From contig DASTGN010000007.1 in assembly GCA_035719105.1 (NCBI GenBank), forward strand, positions 1 to 64,000: a DNA stretch of 64,000 nucleotides. Direction: 5' to 3'. A program made the translations under genes and the position numbers. Below the pieces are notes generated by a model. It searched no databases, was not told where the DNA came from, and saw only the letters and a list, made by a program, of their open reading frames with translations. This DNA is from UBA8389 sp035719105 (GTDB lineage: Bacteria; Bacteroidota; Bacteroidia; Bacteroidales; UBA1402). Shown in pieces: positions 1 through 6,866 of this stretch (position 1 is its first letter; each line of letters starts with the position of its first letter).

Positions 1-1
1 C

Positions 2-127
2 GAAATTCTACAAATTCTTAGCATCTCTCTACTGGATAAAACTCCTATAAATGAGATACTTACAAAATGCGACTACAAAGATGTCAAAGAACTCGATTAT
101 AAACAACTAATAATCAGTGGGTTTTAA
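2..127 (+). CDS. C-terminal fragment of a probable IS4-type transposase (cut by window start)
   Basis: An open frame enters from the left edge and stops with TAA at 125-127, leaving 41 residues. The segment EILQILSISLLDKTPINEIL resembles, from memory, the C-terminal tail of DUF4372/IS4-type transposases of Bacteroidota, where a similar 'LQI.SISL.DKTP' stretch closes the protein. Only the tail is visible, so no catalytic DDE residue can be checked. A perfect hairpin lies 90 bases downstream at 218-244. It could also be the end of an unrelated protein. Confidence 0.45.
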   Translation, partial: EILQILSISLLDKTPINEILTKCDYKDVKELDYKQLIISGF

Positions 128-217
128 TTGCCCACGCATGATTAGTTTTGAATAACGAACTGGTCACAAATTGTTACCGGTTACAATATTTAAACCGCGA
201 CGAGTATAGAAAAGATT

Positions 218-244
218 AATTCTTGGGACGCTGTCCCAAGAATT
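218..244. repeat. Perfect inverted repeat, 12-bp arms, 3-base loop
   Basis: AATTCTTGGGAC (218-229) and its exact reverse complement (233-244) flank the loop GCT. It lies 90 bases after the transposase-like stop codon. It may be a transcription terminator of the mobile element or part of its end. There is no T-run after the stem, which weakens the terminator reading. Confidence 0.6.
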
Positions 245-443
245 GCAGCCAGAGGAAAATTCAGTTATTTGTAAGGTTTGGCGATAATCCCGTATTATCG
301 TCTCCGCGTGATGGGCTCGGCTAACGGGTTCAGCCATACATTACCCAAGTTGGATTCATCCACCCGGTCGACCATGTGGGCTAAGTGGAGGGGTTTGGGG
401 ATGGGCGGAATCGTTTTCCTAAGGTCTGGAAGTCGATAAATTA

Positions 444-468
444 CGCACTCTCATAAAAATAGAGTGCG
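444..468. repeat. Hairpin, 8-bp perfect arms
   Basis: CGCACTCT (444-451) and AGAGTGCG (461-468) are exact complements around a 9-base A-rich loop. It sits just upstream of a TACTTTTG -7-like element (475-482) and about 90 bases before the nuclease start, so it could be an operator or a structured leader. Its function is unknown. Confidence 0.45.
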
Positions 469-556
469 AGCGATTACTTTTGGCTGTAATAACGAAAGAG
501 GTTTACAGTAAATGGGAGTGAAAAGTATAAAACAAATCAATTGGGAGGATTGAAGG

Positions 557-1558
557 ATGAATAAAACCATTCAAAATATTTCGGGTGCATTCTTGCATGA
601 AATAAAAGTCATTATCGGTCGGGCACGCGCGCAGGCTGTACGAAGTGTGGAGTTTTACAGGGTAGAAATGTACTGGAAACTTGGCGAGCGCATTTTCGTA
701 GAGGAACAACAGGGAAAAGAGCGTGCGGACTATGGAAGCTTTTTGATAAAAAGATTGGCTGAAGAATTAGCACCTGAGTTTGGAAGTGGATTTTCTATCC
801 GTCAGTTGGAACGTTGCCGTCAGTTTTATCGGTTGTACCCAATTACGTCCGCACTGCGGACGCAATTGAACTGGATGCAATACAAATTATTGATTTCAAT
901 TGAGGGCGACTCAAAACGTGAGTATTACGAACTAGAAGCTGTGAAAAATGCATGGACTGGGCGAGAGCTCGAACGACAAATAAACTCGAGCCTGTACGAA
1001 CGAATATTATTGAGCACCGACAAAGAGGCAGTCTTGGCCATGGCACGAAATGAGCGACTACCAGAAACGCCTCAGGAAATCGTGAAAGATCCTATGATTC
1101 TCGAATTTCTGGGATTGGAACGCAAGCCACAATACTACGAAAAGGAGTTGGAAGGTGCACTTATTGAACATCTTCAGCATTTTATGTTGGAGCTTGGCAA
1201 TGGTTATTGCTTTGTAGCACGACAAAAACGGATACTGATTGAAGATGATGAGTATTTTGCCGACCTTGTTTTCTACAACCGGCTATTGCGCTGCTTTGTT
1301 GTCGTTGAACTAAAAACACATAAGATAAATCATAAAGACCTGGGGCAGTTGCAGATGTATGTAAACTACTATGACCGATTCGAACGCCAACCCGACGAAA
1401 ACTCCACCATTGGCATTTTGCTCTGCGCCAATAAAAACAACCAAATGGTTAAACTTGCATTGCCCGAAAACAACCAAACTATTCTGGCAAGACAGTACAA
1501 ACTCTATCTCCCCACCGAACAGCAATTGCTGGATGAAATGAGAAAAAACATTGAATAA
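557..1558 (+). CDS. DUF1016 / YhcG-type PDDEXK nuclease domain protein
   Basis: The 333-residue protein has the two-part layout of the YhcG family. An N-terminal helical DUF1016_N domain (about 10-160) includes the segment 'LGERIFVEEQQGKERADYG', and a C-terminal PDDEXK-type nuclease fold follows (about 180-330). The nuclease core is visible as D236 in 'ADLVFYN' followed by E251-L-K253 in 'VVELKTH', the D...E-x-K pattern of restriction-type nucleases. The start at 557 is preceded by GGGAGGATTGAAGG, a good ribosome binding site. Family members are often found among restriction or mobile genes, but the biological role is not settled. Here it stands alone, with no visible restriction-modification partner, beside a transposase tail and a toxin-antitoxin pair. 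The family assignment is secure; the role is not. Confidence 0.88.
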   Translation: MNKTIQNISGAFLHEIKVIIGRARAQAVRSVEFYRVEMYWKLGERIFVEEQQGKERADYGSFLIKRLAEELAPEFGSGFSIRQLERCRQFYRLYPITSALRTQLNWMQYKLLISIEGDSKREYYELEAVKNAWTGRELERQINSSLYERILLSTDKEAVLAMARNERLPETPQEIVKDPMILEFLGLERKPQYYEKELEGALIEHLQHFMLELGNGYCFVARQKRILIEDDEYFADLVFYNRLLRCFVVVELKTHKINHKDLGQLQMYVNYYDRFERQPDENSTIGILLCANKNNQMVKLALPENNQTILARQYKLYLPTEQQLLDEMRKNIE

Positions 1559-1586
1559 GCTATGTCAGCATCCATTTCAGAAATTT

Positions 1587-1608
1587 GTGCCAACTCTGTT
1601 GTTGGCAC
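1587..1608. terminator. Hairpin between convergent genes
   Basis: GTGCCAAC (1587-1594) pairs perfectly with GTTGGCAC (1601-1608) over a 6-base loop. It lies between the stop of the plus-strand nuclease gene and the stop of the minus-strand gene at 1628, the right place for a shared terminator. It lacks a T-run on either side, so it is only a candidate. Confidence 0.4.
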
Positions 1609-1627
1609 CAGCATCGTTGGGTTCAGG

Positions 1628-2647
1628 TTACCAACAAAGACCTATACCCATGGAGGTCATAAAGGGGGGAGTTTCACGACCACTAAATAAGATGTCAGCA
1701 AAATCTTGATTGATCTTCAATATTTTAACGATGCCGAATTGGTAAATAAGCCCAAAACCACTTTTCTTATTGAAAACCCATTTCCCGCCATATTCTACAC
1801 CGGCAGCGTTCAACACACCAAAACCACCGTCTTTGTAACTTACATTAAAGTAGGGGCTGTTTCGTTTTGGGCTCGTATGAAACATTAAACCGTATGTAAA
1901 GCCGGAGAAACCTGCGCCGAAATGGACTCCGACGTAATCAAGCATTCGAATTTCGTAATCGAAACCAATCAGAGAATAGCCGCCAATCTGGTAACCTATT
2001 GCAAGAGAGTTACGTTTAACGGTTTCGTTCTCATTTTCTTGCACAACGGTTGGCGTGAGGCTTAGTTGATTGGAGGTGTTTGAGACAACAGTAATAGGCT
2101 CACTGGCAATGACTTCAGCCCGCTTGTCTTCAGCTTTTGTCAGCCATTCGCTTTGGTTGAATTCAGCGATTGATTTTCTTAGGGCTTCCCTGATATTTTC
2201 CTCATGCAATCTGGTAACATCCATGCTCGTCACCTCAAAATGTTGTTTGTTGCTAAAGAGCAGGTCGTTACCGCGATAAAAATCCAGAGCGATGTCCGCA
2301 AATCCGAATTCATCGGTAGCGCGAGTTAATTCGGAAATCTTAAACGTATTTACTCGGATGATAATTGGAATTTGATCGTTTTCCTTTGGCAGGGCATTAT
2401 CGAAATAGGTTTGCAGGGAATTTGTGAATCCACCTAGTAATTGTGCGGGGTGTTTTGCATTAAAGAGACCTTTCTGGACAATCCCGATGGTGCTTTTATC
2501 CGCTCTATTATCGATGACTGAATCGATGTAGAATTTCCGATCGTTCAGGCTAATCTTTTCTTGTATTAGACTGATCTCATGTATTTTCTGGCTATATGAT
2601 AGTTGAAATAAACACAAAATGGCAACTAACAATGCAATTCTTTTCAT
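1628..2647 (-). CDS. Secreted or outer-membrane protein of unknown function
   Basis: I do not recognise a named family. Starting at the ATG at 2647, the 339-residue protein begins with MKRIALLVAILCLFQLSYSQ, a clear signal peptide ending at SYS-Q. The open frame extends 85 codons further upstream, but that stretch has no protein-like character and reaches past the divergent promoter of the next gene, so the internal start is preferred. The N-terminal half (about 20-180) is a soluble domain. The C-terminal half (about 210-339) has alternating glycine/aromatic strands such as 'SLIGFDYEIRMLDYVGVHFGAGFSG' in part, and ends '...GIGLCW', suggesting a small beta-barrel or barrel-like domain. It is divergent from the toxin-antitoxin genes, and nothing around it suggests a role. 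Confidence 0.65.
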   Translation of the reverse strand: MKRIALLVAILCLFQLSYSQKIHEISLIQEKISLNDRKFYIDSVIDNRADKSTIGIVQKGLFNAKHPAQLLGGFTNSLQTYFDNALPKENDQIPIIIRVNTFKISELTRATDEFGFADIALDFYRGNDLLFSNKQHFEVTSMDVTRLHEENIREALRKSIAEFNQSEWLTKAEDKRAEVIASEPITVVSNTSNQLSLTPTVVQENENETVKRNSLAIGYQIGGYSLIGFDYEIRMLDYVGVHFGAGFSGFTYGLMFHTSPKRNSPYFNVSYKDGGFGVLNAAGVEYGGKWVFNKKSGFGLIYQFGIVKILKINQDFADILFSGRETPPFMTSMGIGLCW

Positions 2648-2865
2648 GATTTTATGTTTTGGTGTAAGATTTCGGCAGTTGGAGCGGAAAATGAATTCAT
2701 GGTAGCAGGTTGGGTGAAACAGCAGGGTTGCGTTAAGGAAATGTATCCCTGCTGTATGGGTTACAAATCTATAAAGATTTTTTGATAATGGTGGGGGTTT
2801 GGGGAGAAAATGCTGAAAGTGTTGGGATAATGTGGAAAATACATTGTACGTATTATGAACATTTA

Positions 2866-2897
2866 TTTGTTTTGATTTAGAACAATGCTTATTTTTG
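2866..2897 (+). promoter_or_regulatory. Promoter of the Panacea toxin-antitoxin operon
   Basis: TTTG (2866-2869), a 20-base spacer and TATTTTTG (2890-2897) match the Bacteroidota -33/-7 consensus. The -7 element ends 29 bases before the start codon at 2927. Confidence 0.6.
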
Positions 2898-2926
2898 TGC
2901 AATTGAATTGAAATAAACAGGTTGGT

Positions 2927-3730
2927 ATGAACACAAAACTCTCACAAAAACAAATTGGTCAGCGTATAACTGAGCTTCGTAAGATGAAAGGGTTGTCACA
3001 GGAGGATTTAGCAAAAAGTGTCAAAATATCCAGATCGTCATTGACTCAAATTGAGTTAGGAAATAGAGGGGTTAATATTTTTGAATTGCAACAGTTGTCT
3101 TTGATTTTGGGCTTTTCATTGGATGATTTTATGTCTCCAAATTTTTCAGTGAGTCAAGATCTTGAAGGCAAATTCGAAGCAAAGTCAAATAAAACGGATG
3201 AACGAATTTCTATCCCAACGCTGAAAGTCAAGAAGTTCAAAAATGTACTGCTTTACATTTTAGAACGGTGTGCAGGCAAACCAAATGTTGGAGAAACAGT
3301 GCTTTACAAATTGCTATATTTTTCTGATTTCAATTACTACGAATTGTATGAGGAACATTTGACAGGTGCAAAATACCGCAAGTTGCCTTATGGTCCTGTT
3401 CCGCAAAAGTTAGATACAATCATTGGTCAGATGTTGGAAAAAGGAATGATTCAAAGAATTAAAACAGCGTATTACGGCAAGATGCAGACTCGTTACATTC
3501 CGCTTGCAAAGGCTGATTTGACTGAATTGAAAGCAAGTGAGAAAGAAGTTATTGACAAAGTTATTGAACAGATGAGTGATTGGTCGGCTTCAGCAATCAG
3601 TAACTATTCTCACAAGGATATGCCGTGGCTTGCTTCAAAGGAAGGAGAAGAAATAAATTATGAATTGGCCTTTTACAGAGATGCGCCTTTCTCTGTGAGA
3701 AACTATGGAGACGAAATTGAAGAACAATGA
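2927..3730 (+). CDS. Antitoxin with HTH_XRE and Panacea (DUF4065) domains
   Basis: The 267-residue protein starts with a Cro/C1-type helix-turn-helix (about 8-65, 'LAKSVKISRSSLTQIELGNR'), which should bind the operon's own promoter. A Panacea/DUF4065 domain follows (about 100-230), recognisable by 'VLYKLLYFSDFNYY' and 'YRKLPYGPVPQKLD'. Panacea domains are known antitoxin domains that pair with many unrelated toxins; the N-terminal HTH fusion is a common form. The last four bases overlap the start of the next gene (ATGA at 3727-3730), which is typical of translationally coupled toxin-antitoxin pairs. A consensus promoter lies directly upstream. The domain call is firm; neutralisation of the neighbouring toxin is inferred from the context. 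Confidence 0.85.
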   Translation: MNTKLSQKQIGQRITELRKMKGLSQEDLAKSVKISRSSLTQIELGNRGVNIFELQQLSLILGFSLDDFMSPNFSVSQDLEGKFEAKSNKTDERISIPTLKVKKFKNVLLYILERCAGKPNVGETVLYKLLYFSDFNYYELYEEHLTGAKYRKLPYGPVPQKLDTIIGQMLEKGMIQRIKTAYYGKMQTRYIPLAKADLTELKASEKEVIDKVIEQMSDWSASAISNYSHKDMPWLASKEGEEINYELAFYRDAPFSVRNYGDEIEEQ

Positions 3731-4071
3731 TTTTTGATGAATTATCTGAATTCCAAAAGGATTTAAAAACCCTTTTGAAAAAATACAGGACACTCAACGA
3801 TGATTTAGATGTAGTGAAAAAAGTTTTGACTACATTTCCCGATGCGAGACCTCCGTTTAGTTTTCGTATCGACCATTTGACTTTAGAAACCTGTGTCATC
3901 AAAGTAAAAAAGATCGCCTGCAAATCGTTAAGAGGTCGTGGTGTAAATTCAGGGTTGCGATTGGTTTATGCTTATTTCAAAGATCAAGAAAAAATAATTT
4001 TTGTTGAACTTTATCACAAAAATGATAAAGAGAATGAGGACAGACAACGGATTTTAGATCATTTCAAATAA
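3727..4071 (+). CDS. RelE/ParE-like toxin paired with the Panacea antitoxin
   Basis: The 114-residue protein opens with 'FDELSEFQKDLKTLLKKYRTLNDDLDVVKKVL', the pattern seen at the start of many RelE/YoeB-type toxins ('F.KDLK.L.KKY..L..DL'). It ends with a beta-rich part, 'GLRLVYAYFKDQEKIIFVELYHK', like the conserved 'R..Y......I.ll.iy.K' core of that superfamily. Lys residues in the final strand region could take part in ribosome-dependent mRNA cleavage, the activity known for RelE homologues. Its start overlaps the antitoxin stop by 4 bases. Antitoxin-first order fits a classical type II pair. Toxicity is inferred and untested. Confidence 0.72.
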   Translation: MIFDELSEFQKDLKTLLKKYRTLNDDLDVVKKVLTTFPDARPPFSFRIDHLTLETCVIKVKKIACKSLRGRGVNSGLRLVYAYFKDQEKIIFVELYHKNDKENEDRQRILDHFK

Positions 4072-4138
4072 CTAAAAATGTGTAAACGAAATTTGAGACA
4101 AGTCAACTAATTAGAAAATTACTAAATTTATTGCAACT

Positions 4139-4741
4139 ATGACCGACCCCGAATTCCTCTCCCACCTCACCTTCGAACCGCTTACCACCGCCAATTGGCT
4201 CAAATTCGTCCAATTGTTTGGTGAAAAGGGGGCATGTGGCAATTGCTGGTGCATGTATTACCGGCTCAAAAAAGCGGACTGGACAGAAGGCAAAGCCAAT
4301 GATGGCAACAAAGACGCCATGCATGAGTTGGTCAAGGTAAATAGACCGACTGGCATTCTGGGTTTTTACGAAGGGCAGCCCATAGCATGGGCAGCGTTTG
4401 CGCCCAGGGAGGACTTCACAAAATTGGAGCGGTCGAGAGTGCATAAACGGATTGATGAACTGGCGGTTTGGTCGATACCGTGTCTGTTTATTGACAAGGA
4501 TTTCAGGCGGATGGGGGTTTCGGTGGAATTATTGAAGGGAGTGGTTTCCTACGCAAAAAAAGCTGGAATCGCTGTTGTCGAAGCATATCCGACCATCCCG
4601 ACCAAAGGCATCCTGCCGGATTCTTTTGTTTGGACAGGATTATATCAGTCGTACCTCAAAGCAGGATTCAAAGTGGTGGACCGGACTTCGAAAAATAGGC
4701 CGATGGTGCGGTATTATTTGACTATTGAAAAAAATGTTTGA
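4139..4741 (+). CDS. GNAT-family N-acetyltransferase
   Basis: The 200-residue protein has the layout of GNAT acetyltransferases. A short N-terminal part has a Cys-rich patch 'GACGNCWCMYY'. The acetyl-CoA binding strand and loop follow around 'VWSIPCLFIDKDFRRMGVSVELLKGVVSYAKKAG', where 'RRMGV' fits the R/Q-x-x-G-x motif of the family. A C-terminal segment 'YQSYLKAGFKVVDRTSKNRPMVRYYL' resembles the last strands. The N-terminal Cys/Trp-rich motif is shared by a GNAT subgroup often annotated only as 'GNAT family'. The acceptor substrate cannot be predicted. Confidence 0.8.
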   Translation: MTDPEFLSHLTFEPLTTANWLKFVQLFGEKGACGNCWCMYYRLKKADWTEGKANDGNKDAMHELVKVNRPTGILGFYEGQPIAWAAFAPREDFTKLERSRVHKRIDELAVWSIPCLFIDKDFRRMGVSVELLKGVVSYAKKAGIAVVEAYPTIPTKGILPDSFVWTGLYQSYLKAGFKVVDRTSKNRPMVRYYLTIEKNV

Positions 4742-4858
4742 GCAGATTATCGTTACCAGCATAGCAATTTACACCCATTTTTTGCTTCCCAAATAACGAT
4801 AATAAAAATCCGTCAAATAGTTCATATTTTTACACCCACAACTATCATACTATTTCAA

Positions 4859-5057
4859 ATGGACAAAAACAGACCGACTATCACTGTTGAGGTAACAGTC
4901 AATAAACCCGTTCAGCAAGTATGGAATTATTGGACGAAACCAGAGCACATTACCCAATGGAATTTTGCAGGAGACGATTGGCATTGCCCTTCGGCAACAA
5001 GGGTGGCAGATGATTCTGAACAATTTTAAAGCGTACGCGGAAAAATTTCATCCTTAA
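4859..5057 (+). pseudogene. SRPBCC/AHSA1-domain gene with an internal deletion
   Basis: An ATG at 4859 opens a frame whose first 40 or so residues ('ITVEVTVNKPVQQVWNYWT', then 'PEHITQWNFAGDDWHCPSA') match the start of AHSA1-type SRPBCC proteins of Bacteroidota. After 'HCPSA' the expected '..NDLRVGGKF' core is absent. Instead, from 5001 in another frame, the DNA encodes GWQMILNNFKAYAEKFHP and a TAA at 5055-5057, which is the normal C-terminus of the same family. About 85-90 codons are therefore missing and the two ends are out of frame. The original frame stops after 9 unrelated residues. It is a decayed gene and no function is expected. Confidence 0.8.
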
Positions 5058-5102
5058 ATTCAATTTTTTTTAGGTTTCTATCGAAGTTTACATGTTTTCA
5101 TA

Positions 5103-5128
5103 TATCTTTGTTTCGTCTTTTTACGAAA
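5103..5128 (+). promoter_or_regulatory. -7 element and palindromic operator of the first ars unit
   Basis: TATCTTTG (5103-5110) matches the Bacteroidota -7 consensus. It is followed at once by the palindrome TTTCGT-N6-ACGAAA (5111-5128), which would cover the transcription start. This is where an ArsR repressor would block transcription. The arsR start codon at 5143 lies 15 bases downstream. No convincing -33 element is seen. Confidence 0.55.
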
Positions 5129-5142
5129 TACTAAATACTGCG

Positions 5143-5493
5143 ATGAAAAAGAACCAAATATATTCCGCTGATCAAGAGAAAATGGCTCGCTACGCCAAGG
5201 CTCTTTCCCATCCGGCCAGAGTGTTCATTATGGACTATTTGGCAAACAACCTCAACAAATGCTGCTACAGTGGAGATATGGCGGAGGAATTGCCCATTGC
5301 CCGATCCACGCTTTCCGAACATTTGAACGAGCTGAAACGGGCTGGACTGATTCAGGGCGAAATAAACGCGCCATATATTAAATATTGCATCAATCGGAAC
5401 AGTTGGGAGGAGGCCAAGGCTTTGATGACTCTCTTTTTTGATAGAGAAAGTCAGCCAGTGGGTCAAGAAACAGGAAATTGTTCAATAAAATAA
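5143..5493 (+). CDS. arsR: ArsR/SmtB-family repressor, first ars unit
   Basis: The 116-residue protein is a winged-helix repressor of the ArsR family. The core reads 'ALSHPARVFIMDYLANN', then 'LPIARSTLSEHLNELKRAGLI', the recognition helix and wing. Adjacent cysteines C40 and C41 lie just before the recognition helix, near the classical ArsR metalloid-sensing position, and a further Cys lies in 'YIKYCINR'. An upstream ATG at 5092 would place the operator inside the gene, so the start at 5143 is chosen. It leads a five-gene run with very small gaps and probably represses it until As(III) or an organoarsenical binds. Confidence 0.85.
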   Translation: MKKNQIYSADQEKMARYAKALSHPARVFIMDYLANNLNKCCYSGDMAEELPIARSTLSEHLNELKRAGLIQGEINAPYIKYCINRNSWEEAKALMTLFFDRESQPVGQETGNCSIK

Positions 5494-5499
5494 TTCAAA

Positions 5500-5733
5500 A
5501 TGGAAATTAAGATTTTAGGCACGGGTTGTCCCAGATGCAAGACATTGGAAAAAATGACCCGCGAAGTGGTCGATCAAAATGGCATAAGTGCCAACATTGA
5601 GAAAGTGGAAGACATCATTCAAATCATGCAATACGGTGTGATGTCCACTCCGGCTTTGATGGTGGATGGTGTCGTGGTCATCAAAGGTCGTGTTCCCTCC
5701 TCGGACGAAATTAAAAAGGCTATTGGTTTGTAA
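5500..5733 (+). CDS. Small thioredoxin-like (redox-active disulfide) protein
   Basis: The 77-residue protein is a minimal thioredoxin fold with the active site C10-P-R-C13 ('GTGCPRCKTLEK') and the cis-proline region 'GVMSTPALMVDG'. It belongs to the glutaredoxin-like thioredoxin group typified by MTH895 and TM0996. It starts 6 bases after arsR and lies ahead of ArsF-like and ArsG-like genes. A role in supplying or passing electrons for arsenical reduction or for disulfide exchange with the CcdA-like membrane protein downstream is a reasonable inference from that position. Confidence 0.85.
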   Translation: MEIKILGTGCPRCKTLEKMTREVVDQNGISANIEKVEDIIQIMQYGVMSTPALMVDGVVVIKGRVPSSDEIKKAIGL

Positions 5734-5743
5734 TTCAGAGGGT

Positions 5744-6163
5744 ATGAAAAAAATAATGGTATTTAGTTTTGCCTTGATGATGCTTTTTAGCGGCATCTCC
5801 GATGCTCAGGGTTCCAAGAAGCAGCAAGCAACGGCTGTTGCCTCGGGAAAGGTCGAAGTGTACTATTTTCATTTCACGCGTCGATGCATGACATGCAATG
5901 CGGTGGAGATTGTGTCCAAGAAGGCGGTGGAGGCAATGTATCCCAAATTGATTCAATCTGGTAAAATAACATTCAAGGCTATCAATCTGGATGATGCTTC
6001 AAGTAAAGCTGCAGCCCAAAAATGCGGTGCAGAAGGGCAAAGTTTGTTGGTCATTGGCGGTGGTAAGCGCATTGACCTAACTTCGCAAGGATTCATGTAT
6101 GCTATCAACAATCCAGAGAAATTGAAAGCGGAACTCAAGAAAGCCATTGATCCGTTGATTTAA
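5744..6163 (+). CDS. arsF: ArsF-family protein (thioredoxin-like, exported)
   Basis: Starting at the ATG at 5744, the 139-residue protein has a signal peptide (MKKIMVFSFALMMLFSGISDAQ) and then a thioredoxin-like domain with 'YYFHFTRRCMTCNAVE', giving a C48-x2-C51 motif. This motif and the setting match what is annotated in Bacteroidota as nitrophenyl compound nitroreductase subunit ArsF. In arsenic operons of gut Bacteroides, ArsF-type and ArsG-type genes are linked to nitro-aromatic arsenicals. The open frame begins upstream at 5666 inside the thioredoxin gene, but only the later start gives a signal peptide. The biochemical role of ArsF homologues is poorly tested, so the activity stated in the name should be treated as provisional. 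Confidence 0.75.
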   Translation: MKKIMVFSFALMMLFSGISDAQGSKKQQATAVASGKVEVYYFHFTRRCMTCNAVEIVSKKAVEAMYPKLIQSGKITFKAINLDDASSKAAAQKCGAEGQSLLVIGGGKRIDLTSQGFMYAINNPEKLKAELKKAIDPLI

Positions 6164-6164
6164 T

Positions 6165-6866
6165 ATGGAAGCGCTACAGAACCTTTTGGATCAGTCGCAG
6201 TATGCCTTTTTGACCGCAATCATTCTTGGATTGATGACAGCCATCAGCCCTTGTCCGTTGGCCACCAACATTTCGGCCATTGGGTTTATCAGTCGTGATT
6301 TGGAGAACAGCAAGAAGGTGTTTTTGAGTGGTTTGGTTTATACGTTGGGACGTACCATCAGCTACACCGGGTTGGCTGTCATTCTGTATTTGGGCGCCAG
6401 TAAAATGAATGTGGCGATGATTTTTCAGGGTTGGGGCGAGAAAGTGTTGGGGCCTTTATTGATAGTCATTGGATTGTTCATGTTGGATGTGTTGAAAATC
6501 AAGTTTCCCGGATTCTCTAAGCTCACGGAGAAAATTGGTGAAAACGGTCGGGGAAGTTATTGGTCTTCGTTGTTGCTCGGTATGGTTTTCGCATTGGCGT
6601 TCTGCCCATACAGCGGCGTTCTGTATTTCGCCATGTTGATACCCATGTCCATAGCCAGCCCCTCCGGGCTCTATCTTCCAGTTCTGTTCGCCATTTCAAC
6701 CGGATTGCCTGTCATCGTTTTTGCATGGCTGTTGGCCTTCGCCGTGGGTAATGTCGGAAAGCTCTACAATCGGATCAAAGTCTTTGAGCGTTGGTTTAGA
6801 AGAGTGGTCGGTTTCGTATTCATCGGCGTTGGCGTATATTATGTTGTCCTATTTTTTATTATATGA
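6165..6866 (+). CDS. arsG: ArsG-family membrane protein (CcdA/DsbD-like)
   Basis: The 233-residue protein is made of about six hydrophobic segments in the CcdA/DsbD transmembrane pattern. It has paired 'SPCPLATN' (N-terminal half) and 'AFCPYSGVLYF' (C-terminal half) motifs, the two cysteines that in CcdA relatives carry electrons across the membrane. Homologues in Bacteroidota ars operons are named aromatic aminobenzylarsenical efflux permease ArsG. The Cys-Pro motifs leave open electron transfer to the ArsF-like protein instead of, or besides, efflux. It starts 1 base after the ArsF-like stop and overlaps the next gene by 4 bases, so the set is translated together. Confidence 0.75.
   Translation: MEALQNLLDQSQYAFLTAIILGLMTAISPCPLATNISAIGFISRDLENSKKVFLSGLVYTLGRTISYTGLAVILYLGASKMNVAMIFQGWGEKVLGPLLIVIGLFMLDVLKIKFPGFSKLTEKIGENGRGSYWSSLLLGMVFALAFCPYSGVLYFAMLIPMSIASPSGLYLPVLFAISTGLPVIVFAWLLAFAVGNVGKLYNRIKVFERWFRRVVGFVFIGVGVYYVVLFFII

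Larger units (their letters stand above)
128..556. other. 429-base stretch without a recognisable gene
   Basis: No convincing reading frame is seen on either strand. The middle (about 300-420) looks more G+C rich than its flanks and contains short complementary segments, so a structured RNA or a decayed coding remnant is possible. Two clean hairpins lie inside it (218-244 and 444-468). A TACTTTTG element at 475-482 matches the Bacteroidota -7 consensus and could serve the nuclease gene at 557, but no good -33 element is seen. Confidence 0.4.

Noticed and set aside
295..375. A 26-codon minus-strand frame beginning MVDRVDESNLGNVWLNPL inside the gene-free stretch
   Set aside because: Short, no ribosome binding site or recognisable family; may be a decayed remnant or chance.
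2648..2902. 85-codon N-terminal extension of the secreted protein at 1628-2647
   Set aside because: It hides the signal peptide, looks unlike protein sequence and overlaps the promoter of the divergent antitoxin gene.
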